Shown: positions 1 to 4,270 of the stretch, one piece after another | Position numbering within the stretch: position 1 is the stretch's first letter | Layout of the letters: each line of letters starts with the position of its first letter | From: DAHUYF01 sp052143095 | GTDB taxonomy: Bacteria > Pseudomonadota > Alphaproteobacteria > ATCC43930 > CGMCC-115725 | Reading direction: 5' to 3' | DNA length: 6,427 nt | Assembly: GCA_052143095.1 (NCBI GenBank) | Contig: JBKQTR010000176.1 | Span: forward strand, 1 to 6,427 | Position numbers and translations under genes: made by a program | The notes under the pieces: model-generated | Database searches by the model: none | Seen by the model: the letters and a program-made list of their open reading frames with translations, nothing else | Told to the model about the DNA's origin: nothing

Positions 1-428
1 GCGCCGGTACCCGCCCGGCTTCTGATCCAGGGGTCAGCTGGACAATTCTCTTTTGAATTCCTGCCATGCGAACGCGCAACCAGTTCTGGCTTGATCTGCA
101 GAGCCAGTACGACATTGTTGTGATTGAGCGCGAGCACGGCGCGGATGTTCAGGTCAAGAAGGCGTATCTCCGCCTGTTCGTGACAAGGAGCGTGGTTGGC
201 GACGCCGAGGTTCGACTCGCCGGCCATACCGCCGGGCGAGAGCCGCAGGGCTGACAACGAAGAGAGGCTCGCTGGTGGACAGAGGTTGGCGTGACGAATT
301 TCGTCGTGGACGACCAAGTGTGCCGTTTGCGAGCGCTGGGCGGTGGCTAACGCCGCGCGTTCTTGATCGCTTGGAAGAGCGCATGACAGGCAAAGCGCAG
401 ATTGGGGTCAGAGTAAACAAGCGACCGC
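1..428. other. Gene-poor, lower-GC stretch, no supported gene
   Basis: Short open frames exist here on both strands (66-254 plus, 275-475 plus, 154-435 minus), but none resembles a family I recognise. They lack convincing ribosome binding sites and overlap one another. Sampled 60-base lines give about 50-55% GC, against about 75% in the HDAC gene. The 8-mer GGGGTCAG occurs at 31-38 and again at 405-412 in the same orientation. I read the stretch as accessory or decayed DNA of unknown origin. It could hold the remnant of a longer gene interrupted by the left edge of the window, but nothing visible proves that. Confidence 0.5.
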
Positions 429-695
429 CTACCAAAAGCGCTTCTTCGCAAAAGCTTTGCCCGAGCCAGATTTGAAATATCGCTCGAGCTGCCTCGCATT
501 CATCTCGGTTTCCACGCCGATATAGCTTTTGAGCGTCACGGGAAGAAAGGGGCGGGTCGATGTGACCTGGCCAAGCTCATGCGCCCGGAACCGCCGTTTC
601 AGATCGTTGGTCGAGCCGACGTAGATATCGCCGTTGCCGAGCGCGAGAAAATAAACGTACCACAAGATGCCCTGCGCCGAGGTTCCAGCGGTCAT
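429..695 (-). CDS. Small stand-alone GIY-YIG nuclease-family protein
   Basis: This 88-residue protein consists almost entirely of one GIY-YIG nuclease domain. The GIY-equivalent is YVY at residues 13-15 and the YIG-equivalent is YVG at 25-27, followed by the TNDLKRRF segment (29-36) with the expected catalytic arginine at 34 or 35. The metal-binding glutamate is expected at E71 in the QLERYFK helix. The C-terminal SGSGKAFAKKRF (76-87) is typical of short bacterial members of about 80-95 residues. The family cuts DNA in homing, repair and mobile-element contexts, but the role of these minimal free-standing versions is mostly unknown. The ATG at 695 has only a weak ribosome binding site; a TTG at codon 11, just before the domain, is an alternative start. 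Palindromic repeats and a tRNA gene lie directly upstream, which suggests a mobile or repeat-associated role (inference). Family assignment is secure, function is not. Confidence 0.88.
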   Translation of the reverse strand: MTAGTSAQGILWYVYFLALGNGDIYVGSTNDLKRRFRAHELGQVTSTRPFLPVTLKSYIGVETEMNARQLERYFKSGSGKAFAKKRFW

Positions 696-744
696 CTTAC
701 GGGGAAGCGGCGAGAGAATTGAAGAGGAGCGTGTCGTTGCCAGT

Positions 745-768
745 CCACCTACGCCAAGGCTTCGGTGG
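745..768 (+). repeat. Palindromic repeat copy 1 (24 nt)
   Basis: The ends CCACC (745-749) and GGTGG (764-768) are complementary. Compared with the inverted copy at 812-837 it lacks one C in the left arm and one G in the right arm, so end pairing is kept despite the length change. Confidence 0.8.
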
Positions 769-811
769 ACACCCTACGCCAAGGCACCGCCGGCTCGCCA
801 CACGAGGCGCG

Positions 812-837
812 CCACCCGAAGCCTTGGCGTAGGGTGG
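812..837 (-). repeat. Palindromic repeat copy 3 (26 nt), abutting the tRNA 3' end
   Basis: The ends CCACCC (812-817) and GGGTGG (832-837) are complementary. On the minus strand this unit begins with the CCA that is also the 3' CCA of the tRNA-Glu gene, so the tRNA and the repeat share bases 835-837. Confidence 0.8.
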
Positions 838-910
838 CGTCCCCTGGGGGATTCGAACCCCCGTTACCGCCGTGAGAGGGCGGTGTCCTGGGCCTCTAGA
901 CGAAGGGGAC
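835..910 (-). tRNA. tRNA-Glu (anticodon CUC)
   Basis: The minus strand folds as a complete cloverleaf. The acceptor arm is GTCCCCT (904-910) with AGGGGAC (839-845) and discriminator G at 838. The anticodon stem CCGCC/GGCGG (879-883 with 867-871) encloses the loop CTCTCAC (872-878) with anticodon CTC at 874-876. The T arm GGGGG/CCCCC (858-862 with 846-850) encloses TTCGAAT. The D arm and the sequence overall closely match bacterial tRNA-Glu, including the discriminator G. A 3' CCA is encoded at 835-837 but coincides with the end of a palindromic repeat. The gene reads GAG codons, the favoured Glu codon in a high-GC genome. A candidate promoter lies just upstream. Confidence 0.97.
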
Positions 911-928
911 GGGGCGAGGCGCTGTCCT

Positions 929-957
929 TATCTACCCGGTCGTGCGCAGGCGATCAA
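929..957 (-). promoter_or_regulatory. Candidate sigma70-type promoter for tRNA-Glu
   Basis: On the minus strand TTGATC (952-957) is followed after exactly 17 nt by TAGATA (929-934). Transcription would start near 922, about 12 nt before the mature tRNA 5' end. The -35 matches consensus at the TTGA positions; the -10 is only a partial match (a GATAAG reading shifted by two is also possible). The -35 box overlaps the TGA stop (954-956) of the preceding gene, so the tRNA can be expressed independently of that gene. Confidence 0.5.
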
Positions 958-1193
958 GGGGAAGGGGGTGCCTGCGCGCCCTCGAGCGCGGCGCGGCCGC
1001 GCGCCGACAGCACCAGCCGGGCCGGTGCCGGGCCGCCTTCGAACTCGACGAGCCCGTCGCTGATCGCGTCTTCCCAGGCGCAGGTGAGCGGGCAGGTGCT
1101 GCGCCATCCCTCCCGCACCTCGGCATAGGTTCGCGGGCGGCTCGCGACCCATTTCAGGAACTCGATGGTGAGGAGCCTCGCTGCGGCAGCCAT
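954..1193 (-). CDS. Hypothetical small winged-helix-like protein
   Basis: This is a 79-residue protein of unknown function. Residues 1-16 form a helix-like LLTIEFLKWVA segment, followed by RTYAEVREGW (21-30), a CAWEDAISDGLVEFEG stretch (about 38-53) and a terminal LVLSARGRAAL (60-70). The last part looks like the wing of a winged helix-turn-helix domain (beta strand, basic turn, T/S-x-R-G-R). This pattern and length recall small conserved alphaproteobacterial proteins, but I cannot name a family with certainty. No strong Shine-Dalgarno precedes the ATG (a weak GGTAAAG lies about 8 nt upstream), so the start is the least secure part. It follows the small membrane protein gene by 32 bp on the same strand and may be co-transcribed with it. 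DNA binding is inferred, not shown. Confidence 0.6.
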   Translation of the reverse strand: MAAAARLLTIEFLKWVASRPRTYAEVREGWRSTCPLTCAWEDAISDGLVEFEGGPAPARLVLSARGRAALEGAQAPPSP

Positions 1194-1225
1194 GAAACTA
1201 CTTTACCACGACGGCCGGGCCGACG

Positions 1226-1441
1226 TCAGTCGAGCCCCATTCGCCGCAGCGCCGCCGCCGGCAGGCGGCCTGTGCGCCGCGGCTCGCGTCGGGTGGGCGC
1301 AGTGTCGTTCGCCGGGAGCGCTTGGCGGGCGCGGATGCGGGCACGGCGCGCCTCGAGGATCTCGCTGGCGACGAGGAAAGCGATGGCCGCGCCGACGCAG
1401 ACGAGAAAGAAAACGTTTCCGGCGGTCCAGATCATCGGCAT
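1226..1441 (-). CDS. Small single-pass membrane protein
   Basis: This 71-residue protein has no recognised family. A hydrophobic span at about residues 4-26 (IWTAGNVFFLVCVGAAIAFL and following) is succeeded by a strongly basic stretch (EARRARIRARQ) and a basic, proline-containing tail ending in RRMGLD. By the positive-inside rule the tail should be cytoplasmic with the N terminus outside. The start is set at the ATG at 1439-1441 because AAGGAG (1449-1454) lies 7 nt upstream. The frame stays open to an ATG at 1504, but that extension would add a Cys/Arg/Pro-rich N terminus with no ribosome binding site. A second ATG, two codons in, is possible. It sits between yajQ and the 79-residue gene on the same strand. 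Function is unknown. Confidence 0.65.
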   Translation of the reverse strand: MPMIWTAGNVFFLVCVGAAIAFLVASEILEARRARIRARQALPANDTAPTRREPRRTGRLPAAALRRMGLD

Positions 1442-1448
1442 GGCGGGT

Positions 1449-1454
1449 CTCCTT
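1449..1454 (-). promoter_or_regulatory. Ribosome binding site fixing the start of the small membrane protein
   Basis: AAGGAG on the minus strand, 7 nt before the ATG at 1441. It decides against the longer open frame that begins at 1504. Confidence 0.7.
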
Positions 1455-1529
1455 GCGCAGGAGGATGGGGATCGCCGCCACGCCGGCGGCGTGATCTCGA
1501 TCACAGCCCCGCTCAGGAAAACTACCTAT

Positions 1530-1549
1530 CCGGCGCGCCGGGGCGCCTA
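1530..1549 (-). terminator. Possible weak terminator after yajQ
   Basis: Just past the yajQ stop (TAG at 1547-1549) the minus strand carries GGCGC and GCGCC arms around a 6-nt loop. They overlap a 12-nt self-complementary CCGGCGCGCCGG (1530-1541). A GTTTT follows about 10 nt later, so there is no classical U-tract. This is a GC-rich hairpin compatible with termination, but it may be only local GC structure. Confidence 0.25.
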
Positions 1550-2032
1550 CTCGCGGAAATTCACGTATTGCAGCGGCTGCTCGATCTTGAGGCCGCGGAT
1601 CAGCGTGATCGCCGCCTGGAGATCGTCGCGCTTCTTGCCGGTGACGCGCAGCTCCTCGCCCTGGATCGAGGCCTGCACCTTGAGGGGACTGTCCTTGATC
1701 TCGCGCGCCAGGCGCTTGGCGAGCTCCCGGTCGATGCCTTGGCGCAGCGTCACCGTCTGGCGCAGCATATTGCCCGAGGCCTTCTCCGCCGGCTTGAAGT
1801 CGAGCGCGCCGGCATCGACCTTGCGCCGCGTCAGATGCACCTTCAGCAGCTCGTGCAGCTGCTTCAGCTTGAGATCGTCGTCGGCGAGCACGGTGAGCGC
1901 GAGCTCCTGCCGGGTGACCGAGGATTTGCTGTCCTTGAAGTCGTAGCGGGTGCCGACCTCGCGGGCGATGCCGGCAAGCGCGTTGTCGACCTCGGCGAGA
2001 TCGAGCCGGGAGACGATATCGAAACTCGGCAT
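1547..2032 (-). CDS. yajQ: YajQ family nucleotide-binding protein
   Basis: This 161-residue protein has the usual length of the family (about 160-165). It begins with the hallmark MPSFDIVSRLDLAEVDNAL and continues with the conserved RYDFKDSKSS (29-38). The middle carries LTRRKVDAGALDF (67-79). The end has IQGEELRVTGKKRDDLQ (103-119) and the C-terminal QPLQYVNFRE. The fold is two ferredoxin-like halves, and in Xanthomonas a homologue binds cyclic di-GMP and acts with a transcription factor. Other members have been reported to bind RNA or nucleotides, so the ligand here is inferred from family only. The ATG has GGAG (2038-2041) 5 nt upstream. It lies 72 bp after the MarR gene on the same strand; a possible own promoter lies in that gap. 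Confidence 0.95.
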   Translation of the reverse strand: MPSFDIVSRLDLAEVDNALAGIAREVGTRYDFKDSKSSVTRQELALTVLADDDLKLKQLHELLKVHLTRRKVDAGALDFKPAEKASGNMLRQTVTLRQGIDRELAKRLAREIKDSPLKVQASIQGEELRVTGKKRDDLQAAITLIRGLKIEQPLQYVNFRE

Positions 2033-2062
2033 GGCTGCTCCGCATGCTTGCGACCCGCGCGT

Positions 2063-2068
2063 CTTATA
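2063..2068 (-). promoter_or_regulatory. Possible -10 element for yajQ
   Basis: TATAAG on the minus strand, about 30 nt before the yajQ start codon. The hexamer 17 nt upstream (TGGCAG) is a poor -35 and overlaps the hairpin at 2080-2098. If used, it would give a short leader containing the GGAG ribosome binding site. Confidence 0.25.
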
Positions 2069-2079
2069 CCGCCGGGCCG

Positions 2080-2098
2080 CGGACGCTGCCAGCGTCCG
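2080..2098 (-). terminator. Hairpin between the MarR gene and yajQ
   Basis: A perfect 8-bp stem, CGGACGCT/AGCGTCCG, with a 3-nt loop begins 6 bp after the MarR stop codon. No T-run follows on the minus strand, so it is at best an imperfect intrinsic terminator. It could separate the regulator from yajQ or stabilise the message end. Confidence 0.4.
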
Positions 2099-2104
2099 TC
2101 GGGC

Positions 2105-2605
2105 TCAATCGCCGGTGACGCGGTCGCCGCGCGCCGGGCGCTGATCGCGCGGCAGCTCCCGCACGCGCTCGATGAGCTCGAGCAGGGCCGAGCGCAGCTC
2201 GCGGCTCTGGCTGTCGCCGACAGCGCGGCTGACGGCCAGCGCGTGCTGGCGCGCCTGCGCCGCCAGCGGCGCGGCGATGCGCCGGCCGCGCTCGGTCAAA
2301 TGCACCAGCGTGCGACGGCGATCCTCGGCCGGCGTGCGCCGCTGCACCAGCTGTGCGCGCTCCATCCGGTCGACCGCCTTGGTTAGGGTCGGCTGCTTGA
2401 ACAGCACCAGCTCGGCCAGCTCGGTCATCGCCACCCCGTCGTGCTCGACGAGGGCCGCCAGCACGCGCCATTCGGTCGCGGAAACGCCGTGCCCTCTCAC
2501 CTGCTCATGGAAGCGTTGTGCGAGCACGTGGTTGGCGCGGGCGACGAGTTCGATCAAACTCTCCTCCCGCTCCCGCCGCTCTCGACGATCCGTCGCCACG
2601 TTCAT
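2105..2605 (-). CDS. MarR-family transcriptional regulator
   Basis: This 166-residue winged helix-turn-helix regulator is a normal length for MarR proteins. N-terminal helices (about 15-38) should dimerise. The DNA-binding core spans about 40-110: VSATEWRVLAAL (41-52), TELAELVLFKQPTLTKAVDRME (61-82) containing the recognition helix, and the wing RTPAEDRRRTLVHLTERG (90-107) with the diagnostic D-x-R-R arrangement. C-terminal helices (112-150) complete the dimer interface. The ATG at 2605 is preferred over an in-frame TTG at 2626, although neither has a well-spaced ribosome binding site (GAGG directly abuts the ATG). It is divergent from the DUF423 gene at 2704. MarR proteins commonly control a divergent neighbour and themselves in response to small aromatic ligands; that target is inference here, and the ligand is unknown. 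Confidence 0.93.
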   Translation of the reverse strand: MNVATDRRERREREESLIELVARANHVLAQRFHEQVRGHGVSATEWRVLAALVEHDGVAMTELAELVLFKQPTLTKAVDRMERAQLVQRRTPAEDRRRTLVHLTERGRRIAAPLAAQARQHALAVSRAVGDSQSRELRSALLELIERVRELPRDQRPARGDRVTGD

Positions 2606-2703
2606 CCTCGGGGTATTCCAACGCAAACCTTAGCGCAACAGCCGCAACGTAAACTAGTGAAAAGGGGTGGGCCTATCCCCTCCCGCTGGGGCGAGCGGCG
2701 CCG
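2606..2703. promoter_or_regulatory. Divergent intergenic region, MarR gene / DUF423 gene
   Basis: This 98-bp spacer must hold the promoters for both divergent genes. It is AT-richer in its middle (2640-2665), where ACTAGT forms a small palindrome. CGCAA occurs three times in the same direction (2622-2626, 2634-2638, 2643-2647). I see no good extended inverted repeat of the usual MarR operator kind and no clear consensus promoter on either strand. Confidence 0.4.
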
Positions 2704-3093
2704 ATGATGCCGCGGCTGTGGCTTGCCTGGTCCGGTCTGAGCGGTGCCGCGTCGGTCGCCGCCGAGGCGGCGTCGCGCCATCTCCTGGCGGGCGATCCCT
2801 ATCGTCTCGAGCTTGCCGCGACCGGCGGGCGCTATGGCCTCGTCCATGCCGTGGCGCTGCTGGCGGTCGCGGCGCTGGCCGGCGCCTCGCGCCCGGGCGC
2901 GGCGCGGCGCTGGCTGGCAGTGGCGGGCTGGTGCTTTGCCGCGGCGCTGCTGCTGTTTCCCGGCAGTCTCTTTCTCCTGGCCGCCGGCGCGCCGCCGGCG
3001 GTGGCGCGGCTCACGCCGATCGGCGGCACGCTGTTCATCCTCGGCTGGCTGGCGCTGGCGGCGGCCGCGCTGTACCGGCGCCCGGCGGCGTAG
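2704..3093 (+). CDS. DUF423 family inner-membrane protein
   Basis: This 129-residue protein has about four hydrophobic segments (roughly 5-24, 45-61, 70-94 and 103-123), matching the DUF423 family in length and topology. Diagnostic pieces are the RLWLAWSGLSGA start, the H48-containing YGLVHAVALLAVAAL, the AGWCFAAALLLFPGSLFLLA segment and LTPIGGTLFILGW. Members (such as E. coli YgdD) are small inner-membrane proteins without a well-established function. Two consecutive ATG codons (2704 and 2707) could serve as start, with no strong Shine-Dalgarno in front. It is divergent from the MarR gene and convergent with the oxidoreductase gene, which ends 33 bp away. Confidence 0.88.
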   Translation: MMPRLWLAWSGLSGAASVAAEAASRHLLAGDPYRLELAATGGRYGLVHAVALLAVAALAGASRPGAARRWLAVAGWCFAAALLLFPGSLFLLAAGAPPAVARLTPIGGTLFILGWLALAAAALYRRPAA

Positions 3094-3126
3094 GAGAAGC
3101 GGCTGACGGACCGTGCGAGCGCCGCC

Positions 3127-4257
3127 CTATCCCGCGCCGCGCAGCCGGGCCGGCAGCAGCTGTTCCGCCGTCACCCCCAGCGCCGTCAGCTCCGCCGGCA
3201 GCGCTTCGCCGGTGGCGAGCGCCGCGAGCGCGGCGCCGGCGGCCGGCGCGGTCTGGATGCCGTAGCCGCCTTGGCCGGCCATCCAGACGAAGCCTGGCGC
3301 CGCCGGGTCGGGGCCGATTACCAGGGTCCGGTCCGGCGCGAAGCTGCGCAAGCCCGCCCATTTGCGCTCGATGCGGCGGATCTCGAGCCGCGTTGCCGCG
3401 ATGACGCGCTCGACCGCCAGCGCTATGTCGATCTCGTCGGGCTGCACGTCCTGCGGCGGCAGCGGCGTCTCGTCGGCGGGCGAGATCAGCAGGCGGCCGC
3501 TCTCGGGCTTGAAATAGAAGCTCTCACCGACATCGCCCACCAGCGGCCAGCCATCGACGGCAAGCCCGGGCGGCGCCGCGACGATGAGGACGGTGCGCCT
3601 GAGCGGCGCGAGCCCAATGGGCCGCACGCCTGCGGCCACCGCCACCTCGTCGGCCCAGGCGCCGGCGGCGTTGACCAGCACCGGCGCAGCGAAGCTGCCT
3701 ACCGCCGTCTCGACCCGCCAGAGCCCGCCGCTGCGCGCGATCCCGCGCGCCGCCGCGCCGGTCAGCACGCGGCCGCCTCTGGCGCGCATGCCGGCAAGGA
3801 AGCCGTGATGAATGGCATGGACGTCCATGTCCGTGGCATCGGGCTCGAGGAAGGCGTGGCCGAGCCAGTCCTCGCGCAGCACCGGGCAAAGCGCCAGCGC
3901 CTCGGCCGGGGTGAGACGGCGCAGCGCCGGCGCAAACCGCCGGCCGAGCGCGAGCGCGGCCTCGAACTGCGCCTCGTCCGCCGCCGGCGCCACCATCAGC
4001 AGGCCCCGCGGCTTCAGCAGCGGCACCGCGGCGAAGCCGGGCGGCGGCGCGCGGAAGAAGCGGCCGCTCGCCACGGTCAGCGCGCGGATCGCTTCATTGC
4101 CGTAGGCCTCGGTATAAAGTGCCGCGGAGCGGCCGGTCGAATGATAGCCGGGCGCGTCCTCGCGCTCGAGGATCAGCACGCTTCCGTGCTCGGCCAGGAA
4201 ATAGGCTGCGGCGGCGCCCGCCATGCCGGCGCCAACGACCAGGAAATCGACAGCCAA
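3127..4257 (-). CDS. FAD-dependent D-amino-acid dehydrogenase/oxidase (DAO family, DauA-like)
   Basis: This 376-residue flavoenzyme should oxidatively deaminate a D-amino acid (or similar secondary amine) to a 2-oxo acid and ammonia. The N-terminal Rossmann motif is VVGAGMAGAAAAYFLAEHG (7-25), with the ribose-binding glutamate at E31 (LILERE). The GYHSTGRSAALYTEAYG segment (37-53), ESFYFKP (245-251), WAGLRSFAPD (300-309) and GQGGYGIQT (328-336) closely match Pseudomonas aeruginosa D-arginine dehydrogenase as I remember it. Residues equivalent to its Y53, R222, Y249, R305 and Q336 are present, offset by one. The positions equivalent to H48 and E87, which contact the arginine side chain, are leucine (L47 and L86), so D-arginine is unlikely to be the substrate. 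The start is TTG, supported by AGGAGG 7 nt upstream. It is the second gene of an operon with a TAXI binding protein. Family is secure, substrate unknown. Confidence 0.93.
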   Translation of the reverse strand: MAVDFLVVGAGMAGAAAAYFLAEHGSVLILEREDAPGYHSTGRSAALYTEAYGNEAIRALTVASGRFFRAPPPGFAAVPLLKPRGLLMVAPAADEAQFEAALALGRRFAPALRRLTPAEALALCPVLREDWLGHAFLEPDATDMDVHAIHHGFLAGMRARGGRVLTGAAARGIARSGGLWRVETAVGSFAAPVLVNAAGAWADEVAVAAGVRPIGLAPLRRTVLIVAAPPGLAVDGWPLVGDVGESFYFKPESGRLLISPADETPLPPQDVQPDEIDIALAVERVIAATRLEIRRIERKWAGLRSFAPDRTLVIGPDPAAPGFVWMAGQGGYGIQTAPAAGAALAALATGEALPAELTALGVTAEQLLPARLRGAG

Positions 4258-4264
4258 GTGAACG

Positions 4265-4270
4265 CCTCCT
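4265..4270 (-). promoter_or_regulatory. Strong Shine-Dalgarno overlapping the upstream stop codon; sets a TTG start
   Basis: AGGAGG sits 7 nt before the TTG start of the oxidoreductase. It shares bases with the TAG stop (4269-4271) of the TAXI gene, a layout that favours translational coupling by terminating ribosomes. Confidence 0.85.

Larger units (their letters stand above)
745..837. repeat. Cluster of three palindromic repeat copies next to the tRNA
   Basis: Three copies share the core TACGCCAAGGC. Copy 1 is at 745-768 (plus orientation), starting CCACCTACGCC and ending CTTCGGTGG. Copy 2 is a partial copy at 770-785 (CACCCTACGCCAAGGC, plus orientation). Copy 3 is at 812-837 in inverted orientation; read on the minus strand it starts CCACCCTACGCC and ends CTTCGGGTGG. 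Each full copy is itself bounded by complementary ends (CCACC/GGTGG or CCACCC/GGGTGG) around an inner GCC-AA-GGC. Copies 1 and 3 can also pair with each other as one large hairpin with a loop of about 43 nt. The unit resembles REP-type or MITE-like elements; membership in a known family cannot be shown from one locus. Confidence 0.85.

Noticed and set aside
66..254. Plus-strand 62-codon frame in the left stretch
   Set aside because: The text (VVIEREHGADVQV and similar) looks like a shadow frame, with no ribosome binding site and no family. I could not identify a true gene on either strand.
745..837. CRISPR array
   Set aside because: There are only three copies, one inverted and one partial, with no regular spacers and no cas gene nearby.
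667..1128. Long plus-strand open frame of 153 codons
   Set aside because: It runs antisense through the tRNA-Glu gene (the segment LGDSNPRYRRERAVSWASR is the usual translation of an antisense tRNA) and through the repeats, so it is spurious.
1479..1493. Hairpin CACGCC-GGC-GGCGTG upstream of the small membrane protein
   Set aside because: A 6-bp GC stem with no partner features is expected by chance in this composition, so it is not called as regulatory.
942..1946. Plus-strand open frame of 334 codons
   Set aside because: It is antisense to the 79-residue gene, the small membrane protein and most of yajQ. Its Arg/Ser-rich composition is typical of a GC-rich shadow frame.
1322..2386. Plus-strand open frame of 354 codons
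   Set aside because: It overlaps yajQ and the MarR gene on the opposite strand; both have clear family matches and this frame has none.
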